Positions 1 to 12,800 of a DNA stretch of 64,000 nucleotides are shown in pieces. The notes beneath the pieces are model-generated. The model was not told the origin of the DNA. It was given only the letters and a program-made list of their open reading frames with translations, and did not search any database. Origin of the DNA: Oscarella lobularis (taxonomy: Eukaryota; Porifera; Homoscleromorpha; Homosclerophorida; Oscarellidae). The DNA lies in the NCBI RefSeq assembly GCF_947507565.1, contig NC_089185.1:1054001-1118000 (forward strand), in the 5' to 3' direction. The position numbers and the translations under genes were made by a program. Positions within the stretch are counted from its first letter, which is position 1. Every line of letters starts with the position of its first letter.

Positions 1-800
1 CGTCGTCTTGAAAAGCCTCGCTTCTCCCAGTTCTGGATCGAAAACGCCACCGACGACGATTTTGTCATCACCTGCGGAATAGAAGCAGTTAACTAAGACT
101 ATTTTACACATCAATCTGTTTTCCTCTTTACCTGGAGGGGCATGAAGTCCATCCAAATCTCGCAGTCCAATCTTTTCTGATTCTTCGTTGAGTCGGCGCT
201 GTTCCTTTGCGACTTGCGATCTACATTTCAACGTATGAGTCTCTCTGATCACGATGTCGATTAGGCAAAACTTACTGTCGCCTGTATCGAATGACGAATA
301 TTATAGGAATGATGATAATCAAAACAACGACGACAACGATGAGAATGATCGCCCAAATTGGGAAAGGATTCGAATCGATTTTAACCTCTCCTGGAATGAC
401 AGTGCGAAGATCCTGTACGTAGGAAAAAACCCGTAAGCCATTGCTTTAATTAAAGGAACATCAGTAACTCACTTCAAGAATGAGACCATATCCGAATTCC
501 TGCCTGAAACCAGCGATGTCCTCTCTTTTCGAAAGGATTTGCTCAACGAGCTCCTCTCCCGACAAATACACGTCGTTGCTTGTGTCTTCACCAGCAAACT
601 CCAACCACAGACTAGTACACAAATGCTTACTAAAAGCAACAACAATATAGAATGCACTTACCAGCCATTTTCTTCAACATCTGACCGAGTGACGACTATC
701 TTCAGTCCAAGAATATCGCCCAGACGACCAATAAAACTGTCCCTTTCTTCTTCAAACCGGTCTTTGGTCATCTCACAAATCGGGGCCATGACCAGAAGAT
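1..800 (-). other. Coherin membrane-proximal domain, transmembrane helix and cytoplasmic tail (partial)
   Basis: After cadherin repeat 57 the chain enters a roughly 110-residue domain (about 800 down to 360) rich in E/D helices alternating with strands. It could be a ferredoxin-like or SEA-like membrane-adjacent domain, as seen near the membrane of other long cadherins. I cannot identify it further. Exon 276-412 then encodes one hydrophobic helix beginning [14 protein letters not shown], followed by RYRRQ as a stop-transfer signal. The visible tail is about 50 residues and charged, and it continues past the left edge. Confidence 0.8.
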
Positions 801-3800
801 CAGTACCGAGAACATCAATGGTAACAACGCAAGGTGACGACAAATTTCCACCGTCGCGCGCCTCAACGACCAGCGTCCGCGACGAGGTAAGATTTCTCGC
901 CACTGTGACGACGCCGGACGACGTATTGACCGCAAAACGATTATTTTCGTCTCCGCCTGTAATAGCGTACGAAACAACGCCGTAACTGCCAGAGTCTCCG
1001 TCGACGGCATTGACAGTCGTCACGTACGAACCGACGGGAAGAGTCTTGACAATTCTCACGCGTTCTTCGTTGTCGGAATGGCATTTCGGAACGATGTCGT
1101 TGACGTCGAGAACGCGAATGTAGATTCGAGTTTGATCTGGCGCGGAGATTTCCGTCGCGCCGTCTACGCCGTTCGCGCTGCCGGAGGCGTCCGTCGTCGT
1201 TTCGTTCTGATTCAGACGTTGCTGCTCTTCGTCGCGCTGCGCTTGATCGGTCGCTTCGATGACAAGAACGTATTCGTCCGTCGTCTCTCGATCGAGAGAA
1301 GCGATCGTTCGAACGACTCCCGTCGACGGCGAAATCTCGAATTTCTTCTCGTCATTTCCGGACACGATGCGATATTGGACGTCGGAGTGAATTGCGCCGC
1401 CGCTATCGGCGTCTTTCGCTTGAACGGTGGCTATCGTCGTTCCAATTGGACTATCTTCTGGCAGCTCCTTTTCATACCTCTCTTCGACGAACACCGGTTT
1501 GTTGACGTTGATTGCAACGTCGACTAATCCCAAACCGACTGCGATGGTCGTATTGCATGTTGTCCACGTAGCGTTAACAAACTCGCCGCGACCGCTGTCC
1601 ACCGCTATCACCTGTGCGCCGTCTGATGACTCGCGTACATCGACGACCGAATTGTTGAGAGATTCGATTATGACTTCCGAGCGAGACACGAGCATTCGTG
1701 CGCCGTCGCCAAAAAGTGCGGCGATGCTGACATCGGCTATTTTGCCTTGAAAGAACAGTTCTCGCTGCGCTGTTAAGAAGACCGTTTGACTGCTAAGCGG
1801 CGGACGCGGAGTCGTGTATTCAGATTCTATGATGATGGCACCGCGAATTTGAACGTCGAGCTTTATGGCATCGACCGGCGTGGACGTCACGACTATGGGT
1901 ACGGAGTCGAATCGCTGTTTCTGATAGTCCTCCACGATAATGTCGGTCGATCCTGGCGAAATTCCTACAATGAGACCGTCCTTCAGTGTCGCAATACTGT
2001 CGTTGAAACTGAAGACGCGATCAACGAACGATGTGACATCGGCATCAAATCTCGGTGACGACGGCGCGTAGCTGAAGGTAGCGTGAACTTCGAAACGAGC
2101 TCGTTGGTATTGAGGCAACGTGCACTTGGCATCATTGAACCACCCATTGACCCGAGAAAGAGTGCGATCGCTGATCGAAAGGCGAACGTTGTCCGGCATC
2201 CAGGCTCTGGCGTTGATGGTTGCAATTGGATTCGACGATCCATCAAGCGCTACCGAGATGGTCACCCTTTCGGAGGACTCCGTTTCATCGCCGCTGACGT
2301 AAATTTTGCTGCAAGAACCTGTTATATTAAAGAAGTTAAGAAGGACCTTCGGGTGGAAAAACGTTCGTTTACTTGTAACTTGAAGGGCAGTAGACTTGTC
2401 GCTAGAACAAGTAAAGCCGTCGGTCTGTTCCGTAGGTTCGAAATCGGAGACGAGAGACGGTCTCGTGAAGTATGCGAGAGAGGCAGGAAAGCCCCAAATG
2501 TGAATCGCCGAACTTATTTCTTTTCTATTGAAAACGGCAGTGTTAATGAAGTTGCCCTGATCGCTTGTTGCATGGAAATAGGCAACTCTATCCTCCTCAA
2601 CGTAAACCTATGGTGGTAATTGGAAAAATTAAAGCACGCAGAGACAAGAAAACAAGTTGCTTACTTTTCCTGATCTTCCGTTTCCTACTCCATCTCGATC
2701 AGACGAAGAAACAGCCTGGTTATCCAAACTTCGTCCAGCGTTCAACGAGTCTCGTAGGCTGTGCGGAAAGTGTAAATTATTCTATGCGCTACGCCCAATC
2801 TAACCTCGTCACTTACTCATTCAGAAGTCCTCGGAACAAAATATTTCTTGACGAACCGGGAAAGTCAGCCACAACGAACGAGATAGTGCACAATTGTTGC
2901 GGCGCTTGGGTCACATGCTTTTCGACTTCCGATTCATCGAGTTTCTTCTGAATGTGTAGAAGCGCATTTGTATCTTTGACATCTGCAAAACAGAAAAAAA
3001 CACTTCTATTAAGCCTTCTTTAAAAAGCATGTGCCTTACTTCCATTGTCCCAGTCAGTCCAACCGGGAGAGTACTCGATTGTTGTCCGACCTATAGCACT
3101 GTCGTCGTCCATCAAGATGACCGCATCGACGTACTGTGCCGTACCGCTGACGGCACGAACATAGACCGTGAGCGCGACCGTATCTCCTTTGTAAAATGTG
3201 CGAATAGGAGCAACAATCATGAGATCAGATACAAGTTTGGACTCCCAGTCCTGCTGCGGTACGACTTGCACGGCTCCACAAAACTGCAACTGGGTGTCAT
3301 TCGCAAATCCAAAATCGACGTTGACTGCTAGTTCTCCGGCCGGTTGCTGTCGAAGACTGCTATCAAACCACGCCTCCGGCAAGTTGTCAACCAAGACGGT
3401 GCAGTAGCCCTCTAACTTCGTCGTGCACGTGCCAGACAAAACCCGATCGTCTTTGACTTGCAATGGAGCCGATGGAGAAATGGCCACCTTGACATCGGTC
3501 GGACTTGTTCTGGATGAAAAACTCGAATCGTAGCCGTGCACCAATACGGTAACGGATCGCTGTTCCGGATAGACGATGGCCTGCAGAGGTTTGCACGACA
3601 AGGACGTGATGGGTTGAAGGCGGGTAGAAATAGCCAATACGTCGGCGTCGCCAACTGATATCGCATCAAAACTACCCGTCACACTGGTACTTTCTCCCGA
3701 CGCTTTATTGAGATGATAACCAAGCTGCTGCGCGTATTGATTCTCGCCTCTTCGCAAAACGCTACCGAGAACGAATCCGTTGTCTCCGGCATTGAGCTTG

Positions 3801-6800
3801 ACTATATGAGCTTCAACGACAACGATCGAAACGACGACGGAACTGTGAAGTTGCTCGGGATCGCTGCCGCGATCCGTTGCGTTGACGACGACCACGAACG
3901 TCGTTCCCACTTTCCAGTTCGACGTCGACGAAGCGCGTTCGAGACTGAAAACACCGGTAAGAAGGTCCAGTGCAAAAGGATACGAAGACGGTAGTTGGCG
4001 CAGGGAAAAGTCGATTTGAGAATTGATACCGATGTCGGCATCGTCGGCAGACACTCGTCCCACTGACGTTCCGATCAACGCGTCAACGTTGATTGCGAAG
4101 TCGTATTGTTTCTCGCTAAACTTCGGCGCATTGTCGTTCTTGTCCGTAATGTGGATGAGCACGGTCGCGTTCGAAGATCGCTGCGGAGAGCCGGAGTCGT
4201 AAACGATCACGGTGTAGAAATATTCGTCGACTTTCTCGCGATCGAGGGACTGGTTCACGACCAAACGGCCGTCGTTATCAATGCGGAATTGATTGTTTCC
4301 GTCGACGATGACAAACTTTTTCACGTCGCCGTTGGCGCCGGTGTCGGCATCGGTGACGACAAAGCGGAATCCCGGTACGGCCGTGCCGGGAGATGCGTCC
4401 TCCGGTATGTCGGTCGAGTAGAAGCGTTGGTCGAAAATGGGATCGTTGTCGTTCACGTCGACGACGATTACGTTGACGATGACCGTACTAGAGAGACCGG
4501 TGCCGTCGTCGTCTGTTGCCGTAATCGTGAGATTGTATTCGTCCTGCTTTTCGCGATCTGCTTGCTGGGATAGATAAATGTCACCCGTGCTCGAATTGAT
4601 GGCGAATAGATTGGCTGGATCGCCGTCCGTGATTGCGTATTCGATCGGTCGATAGGGTGCCAAGTCAGGATCCGTCGCTTGAACTTGAATGACCGAAAAG
4701 CCGACGTCTTCGTCCTCGTTGAAACGAGCTGAATAGTAAGGCTGCGAGAAAGCAGGCGGCAAGTCATTCACATTCGTGACGTCGATATTGATAGTCGCAT
4801 AGCCGATCCAGAGGTCTCTATCGTTAATTTGAACGAAGATCGAATAGAAACTGACGTTCTCTCGATCTAGATTCGTGCTGACCAACAGCTGTCCACTGGT
4901 AATGGCCCGGAAACCAAACGAATCGAAGAAATTTCCGTCGACTATTTTATACGTCTCAGATCCCGGTGGGAATGACGAATCTTCCGGATTGACAGTTACT
5001 ACAGACGTGCCAATCGAAGCGTCTTCGGAAACAGTGACATTGTACACTCGGTTCTTAAACAGACAAAAATCTGACCGATAGATATTATCGGCCACCCAAA
5101 ACGGATTGTATCCTTGAGACCCAACAATAATGCCTGTCGCTCCAATTCCTGCTCGGCGATCCGAGTCGAGTGCAATTCCCTGGATGCTTGTGTAGGCAAA
5201 CGGCGTCGACGTAACATTGCTAACCATGACCTTCTGTCGAGTACTGTCCGTGCTTCCTTTTTGATCGACAGTGTATTGAATAAAGTTAATGCCGATATCT
5301 TCAAAACTTATTGCCGTGCTAACTTCGACAGAGAAACGACCAGATCCGTCCGGTATCATTTCCCAAAATCCTCCGTATGGTTTAGAAGTTGCGACTGCCG
5401 ATGGATTTCCAGTCTGTCCCGACGTAATAGGAACCGAATTTCCGCCGACGATTATTCGCGATGTGACCCACTGCAATTCCATTGCCTTGTCCTTGTGAGA
5501 TACCAAAGCGAAGACAAACGTCTGATCGTCCACAGGCGAGCAACTTCCGTCTACCATATCAACGTTGATCGTCAATGTGCAGTTGGCCGACGTTTCCACC
5601 GGCACGACGCTGACCGACGTCAGGAAACGCGTGAGACGGAAGTAAACTTGCGCCAAAAAGTAGGCGTCGTTTGAATCAATCACATCATCCAAATTGGCGT
5701 CTAGTTCTCGGAGCTGCTTGGGCGTATAGCCGGATACTAAGGAAGCATCCAGATTTCTTTTTGTCACGTATTGCAGTGTTTCTGTGACGTCAAATGTATC
5801 GAACTTTCCGTCGTTGTTTGTATCGCCTCTCACGCGACTGCAATCGATTGCACGACGGCGCCGACTTCGAGACGGCAAATCCGACGAAAGACCAGTCGTA
5901 TCTCTGCGCTTTCGTGCATTGGGCCCAACTGCAACGCTCACTGTACCCGCAATAGATGTCGAGTTGATTCCGATGTCTCTGCTCGTACCGAATTCTCCAA
6001 TTGTGATCACTCTTCCTGTGAGCGTCGTCACAGTCGAATTGTTTGCCACGACTTTGAAACGAATTCTGGCTACTCTGATGACGGCGCCTGAAACGCTGGA
6101 CGACGACGCACTACCGCCAAAGCGTACCAAATTTGGTGGATCGTTCAACTGAGCAACAAATGCACCAGTAGGAAAGTCTGTCACATCGGTTGCCTCCAAA
6201 ACCGTATCGTCGATAGATACCTCCAATTCCAGAGCACCAAACGCTTGGTTGTTTGTGTTAATAAAAACGTCAACCGTGAAGGTATCTCCAAGTCTTGCGA
6301 CAGCGGGAATAGGTACGCCAGAACGACTTCCAAGATCCATATCGCCTACTCCGGCCTCAAGATTGGCAGCAATAGACAATGAAGCAGATTTTCCGATGTG
6401 AAGGCCGTATTGGGCACCTGCCGTTAGGACGACTTCTCTGTAGTAGTTATCAAACAATGTAGCAACAGCATCTGCACTGACGGATATGGCAGAGTCATAG
6501 GAACTGTTGACGGTGACAAGACCTGGATATTTCGTGGGATGGAAAATATTAAGAAGACGCGCTCCGTCTGATAAAGTGACGGCTGCGTTTAAATTCGCCG
6601 TCGTTCCTACTCCACCGTATAGAGTTTTCCTACTTTGATATAAGTTGTCCATCAAATAAAGCGGGTCAACCGCTGTAACAGTGACGACTGCGCTGCTAAC
6701 GACGACAGTAACATTTTTGCTGGACAACAAGCCCATGAACGAAGCTGAAATAATCACATTTCCCGTCTCGGCGACGACGTTGCTTGGTGTTAAAACTCGA

Positions 6801-9800
6801 GCCGTGAACGAAACGGAGATCGAAGAGACAACGTGAAAAGTGACCGACGTGGAAACATCCGGAAAATCGCCATCAGTAATATTCGCGGAAGCAAACAGCT
6901 GCGCTTGTTGACGAATACCAGAAGGTCCGATAAAGTCCAAGCTGTTCTCAGTCGAACTGCCAGAGCCCTGAAACACCGGATAAGGACGAGCGAAGACCAC
7001 CAAGTCTACCAGGTCGACAACAGTAATAGAAACTATTTTAACAACATCGACGTGCTTGAATTGAACGACCAGGAAGCCCGTGCCGACTCTTCCATTGCCA
7101 TTGGCGACAACTTTCGGCTGTTTTCCTTCATCGGAGATGGTAAAAAGACCGTCGGCCAAAGTCAGGTTGAACTCGGTTCTTGGATCGTTTGTCATGTCTT
7201 GCGTGAACGGCGAAGGATCGGTAAACTCAAGCGTGACTGTGATGTCCACATTCAGCTGCAGTCCAAGAGGTAAATTCTGAAGAAGGCTGTTCTTCTCCGT
7301 TATCCTACCCGAACCCACGCCAACGACGACACCGGACGGCGGAGGTATATCCACTTTAATAGTGGCAATGTCGCTCTGCAAAAGTCCTTGTCCGTTTAAG
7401 CGGCAAGTTGGAGGCCACCAATGCACCGTAACGTAGTCACCTTCACCATTTCCGTATGCTTCTAATTTATCGCTTGCTGTAGCGACCACCACATTGGGAT
7501 TCGTCGAGTTGGCGTAAAAGCCGTCTCCATCTTTTATTTCCGTGCGTGCTCCGTCGGAGAAGACAGCAAAGGCAGCTACGTGAACGATTTGTCCTTCTTG
7601 GTAAATCAAGTCTTCGACGCTCACCGAAGCCTGTGAAGTAGCGAGCGGGTCTGGGACAGATGGAATAAGAGATAGACGAAGACCGGTAAAAATGATTGCA
7701 CTGATTGAAGAAACGGTGACAGCGTCTGACACGACGGAGATAGGAATCGAACCGATGACCCGACCGTCGTGCTCTACAGTAACATTAGCCATCCCCAATC
7801 CAACTCCGACGACATCACCATCGCCGGCGATCCTCGCAACCAAAGAATTAGTAGTGGAAATCTGTGCAGCCTTCAATCTTTCTTTGATGTGCGTAGAAAA
7901 CGAAGAGCCGATGCCATTCTCAAATACAACTTCGACGTCGATTCTTCCTGACTGGTACTGTTCTTTTCTGCAATCAGACGGTGAGAGCCATTGGCTGACT
8001 GGATTGAGGAACTGATCAGAAACGGACACGGTAACCGGCAGAACTGGAGACCAAACCAGGAAAGTCAATTGCGATTTCAAAACGCCCGCGGTGACGTTCA
8101 CAGTAGCTTCTCCTGCGCGAATTTGATTGCCATTTAACGTCGCATTTTGACAGTTGGAATCCACCAAGAGAATACCAGTAGGATCGACAACGCAGCCCAA
8201 GTTGCTCGAAAGAGGTTTCACTCCCTGAACGCCAGGCAAAGATCTCAAGGCGAAAACGTAGTCGTCGTACACTCCCGACACAGTAATGTTGGTCGTTACA
8301 GTTTCAGAATCAACAATAGCAGGCGTGTTAACCAACTCGGATTGTTCGGCATAGGGAAGGATGCCCACCAATGATGCGGGATAGCGCTGAATGTAAATAT
8401 CGGCTTCGGAAGAAGAACCGAGGTGATACCCATTTCGATCCACGTGCTCCATCCTCGTTTTCTTCGTCAAAACGGAATCGGCGCGAATGTCCGCCATGCT
8501 AGTGACAGATCCAATAATCGCCTCGGTTTCATTACTGCCACCGTCCACCGTGACTTGGACAGAAAGCAGATATTCGGGACTCGTTCGACGTGATGACGGC
8601 GGTTGAATACTCGTCGGTAGACTACAAGCGACACTAAGAGTGCGCCCCGACGCGGAGGACGTACAAGTGAGATCAACTCCTTTCACCGAACCGAACCGAA
8701 GATTCGACGTTGCCGTTTCCAAAGTAAAGTCTATCGCTTTGACTCGATAATCGGTATATCCGTAGATCTTGACGTCAAACGATTCCCCGCGATAGAACGA
8801 TCGAGGCGGCACTTCGACTGTAGCGGAATTTTCCGTGGCATTTGCCTGCCAGTCGACGCGACGATTCAATTTGACAGTGCCCAGAGGAATAGACGAAGGC
8901 AGCGTTGAAAAATCAGATTGAACTATTTCAACCGTAGCAAAATCGTGAGTGTCAAACCAATTCGACGCGACTTGAACGTGTGAAGGTTCCGAATTGGTTT
9001 GGCAGAGACCGTTAGAATTTGCCGTCGCCGTACAATACGGACCAGTAATAGAAGAGCCGCCGCCTGACGGCGTAATTCTGAGACGAAGTCGAGTTCTAGC
9101 CACTTTGGTACTGTGAGACGAATCAAAGAGCCGTACGGCAACGGCGAACGTTGATCCGATGAATTGGGAATTGTAGTCGTCGTACCACAATTCGTTCGTA
9201 AGGAGAACGGTTTGATACTGAGAAGGCGATCGCAATTTAGAAGAGAATTTTTCCGTGACTGTCTGAGAACCAAGCGTGGCTTCGATTTCACCTTGATTAC
9301 CAGGATTTTCGTCGACTAGAAGACCGAATCTTTGAACGAATTGCGTTTCTCCACGTGCCCCAACTTGGCCGATAAGAAAACCGACATTTCGTATGGAAAA
9401 GTCAAAGTCCGCTGGCTCGAGGACGTTCAAAGTCACACTGATGGCACATGCCAGATTCCCGACGTCTCTCGCAAGCACCGAAAGAGAATACGACAAGGCA
9501 ACTTCTCTGCTAAAATCAGTCGCAACGGCCACTATTTCCGCCGTCGTATTGCTGACTTTGCGTATCGCAAATTTCCCTCCGGCGTCGCCACCGGGCGCGA
9601 ACAAGAACGTGATATTAGCGTGATCTTCACCGACGTCGGCATCCGTTGCAGTCACAACAGCGACCGTCGTCCCGTTGGCGACGTTCTCCGCGATACGCTC
9701 CTCGATGACGGAAGGTCGACAGATGGGCGCATGATCGTTGAAGGGAAGAATTTGAATGACGACCGTCGCCGTGTCGTTGAACGTCGGAACTCCGCCGTCG

Positions 9801-12800
9801 ACTACGCGCACGTCGAACGTGTACGACGTATTGCTTTCGTAGTCTAAGCTCTTCGCAACAGAAACGACCCCCGTCGACGAATTAATATTGAAGTACTCCT
9901 GCGGTGAAACAAAGCTGTAGGTGAGCTCGGAATTTGGGCTGTCCGGTGCGTCGTTGTCGGTAGCCGAGACGCGTACCACAGAATCGCCAATAGGAATATT
10001 TTCGTACACCGCTGGCGGCCGGTAGGTGCCCGCGGAGAATTCCGGAGCATTGTCGTTGATGTCGGTGACGTGAATTCGAATCGTTGTGTAACCGTCCAAG
10101 CTTCCGAATACACCTCGATCGACAGCAAAAGCTTCAACCGTGTACAAAGCTCTCGTCTCGCGATCGAGGGGCCCGTTTACGGCGATAACGCCTGTCGTAG
10201 AATTAATAACGAACGGTCCACCGTCGACGTCTTTGAATCCGTAGGACAAAAGAGCATTGGAGCCCGAGTCGCTGTCGTTGGCGAAGAGATCGACGACTTC
10301 TGTACCGACGCTAATGTTTTCTGGCAAATAGAGGTCTTGATTCGATGGATAAAATACCGGAGGATGATCGTTCGTGCATTCAACTGTCGTCAAGTTCTGT
10401 CGGAAACTCCTCAGAGCGTCGAAACCTCGCGTAGAAACCAGTCGGAACGCGACGGCGTCAGTTCTCGAGCTCGTTATCAAGGCGTCGACCGGCTCGAAGG
10501 TGGGCGAAGATCCGCGATAGAATATCGTTGTGCGATCGTTGTTAGTATTTGGTCCGCCCGAAGCGACGACGACGACAAACACGTTGGCAAGATCTTGTTT
10601 GATTTCCGACACGGACTGGATAGCGAAAGTGCCGGGAGCAATCCATTTTGCAACCCACACCCCACCGTCGACTAGATTCGAGTCGGTAAGCGATCCGACG
10701 TCCAGAGACGACTGCTTGAACTGTGTAGCTATATCCGCGCCTTGAGATACAACCCCGACGAAAACGGTGGCCGCACTCTCGTTGACAGGAATATTTCCAG
10801 CTGCCCAAACTGTGATGTTGACTCTAAAACGGCAGAACGGAGAATCGTCCTGCACTGGCCGAATAGTTATGTCTTTCACAAAATGAGCTCTTCCAAAATG
10901 AGCGTCTACTAGGAAATAGGCATCAGCCAAATCGATGACACCGTCTTTATTCGGATCCAGATCGTACGACGCCGGTAAAGCTTGGTATCGTGGTCCCGCG
11001 CGACCGGGGAACCCTTGCCGTTGCGACGACAGGTACTGCAACATACGAAGCGAGTCCAATACGTCAAGAACGCAGTCGCCATTGACGTCGCCCAATTCGG
11101 ACCCAGAAGAACAGCTGCACGGAGGACTGTTGCATCTGGTGATAGCCCTGCGCTGTCGACGAAGCCGAGGTTCCGGAACGACGTCCGGTGCACTTCGTCT
11201 CCTCCGCGAACCGTCCCCTATCTCCACCACAACATCGCCTGCAACGAAGTCTGTCTGTGACCCAATGGGTGCTAACACAAATTCTCGATCGTACAACGTG
11301 TCCACTTGACCACCGATTCTAGCAAGTCCCGTTTTTAGAGCTCTGAATGTAACGTTGGCGATGTGAAGCGAGGATGAAATCGCACCGGTAATTGTCGCTC
11401 CGGCTAGGCGAATGGAATCGGGCTCCATGGACCAGATGAGAGGACCACCTGGCCAGTCATCTCCAACGGTTACTTCGACCGCTTCAAGTAAGCTGCTGTT
11501 AAATTCAACCGTCATGTCCAACGCTCCGAGGGACGAGCTTCCAGTGTTGACGCGTACAGGAACGACAAATGAGTCGCCGACGTCCACCGGCGGAACGGGA
11601 ATGCCATCTTGATTGCCCAAATCGACGTCACCGGTATCGGGATCAAGATTGCAGGCCACAATGAACTGACTGGCGGCTGCGGAAGCATCAGTTGAACGAA
11701 TGAAAATCGCAATATCAGAGTGAAAATTTCCAATAATTTTAGGTTTTCCATCGATATCGTTAAGACTAATTGCAGCTCTTGTCTCGGCCAAGTTGGAAAT
11801 AGTGAAGATCGCTTTATAGAGAGACACACCGCCTTTCCAAAAGTCATTCACCGTCACGTCGTCGTCAAATGCGAACTCCAAGAGAAGAGGATCCAAGCTC
11901 GAATCTTTGATTCCTCGAATTGTAGACGCACCCGAACGCAGAGAAAATTGAGCAATTTTGAGCACATCCACTGATTCAGACGACACGGTGAAATTCCATC
12001 GTTTGGTATTTCGCAATCCATTGAAAACTGCGTCGAGATAAACCGTAACGCCGACTTTACCCTTCGCCGCTCTTTGAATATGATTTTTCGGTTGAGAACC
12101 GCCACCGATTTCAATAACGTCGCTGACTCGAGTGAATTTCGTTATAGGATCAACGATTTGATACTCTGTATCAGCATGCGTAGAAATGTCGAACTCCTTG
12201 TGAGTAGTACCATTGGAATCCTTCAGAAGCAGCTTCGCCTCCACGAGAGCCTCCCTATAATCCAAACCAGCGCTAGCCTTGTAGAGCGCGTGTATATCTT
12301 TCTGCGTCGAACCATCATAGGTCGGATAAGGATGAGCTCTCACAGCCACTTCCTGAGTGGTCACAATCGTTATTTTTTGCATGGCAGTCGATCGAAGGTG
12401 AGCAAAACTTATTTTGATAGTAGCACTTCCAGCCGTCTTATTCGGAGTGATTTGATACACGCTGCCGACTTTTGCGAAGGTGAAAAGGTCCGTTGCCGAC
12501 GAGGTGTCGTAGCGAGTGCGAGCGTCGACGGTGACGTCTTCCCGACGGACTTCCTCCGAGTCTGCGTTCTTGTACGACAGGAAGACTTTAAGAGTTGCCG
12601 ACGTGGGGAACGAAAGTCCATTTTGCACCGAAATATCAGACGACGGCGTTAGCACTGCATTATCGACTTCGACAACAACGTCGGGAGAACGGTCGAGCTT
12701 GACGGAAACAAAACCCGTGCCAGTGCTGAGAGTCGAAGAAGAGCAGGAGGGCGGCTTCCACGTTACTTTCAAGTAGTGGCCCTTTCCGTCAGCTCCCCCT

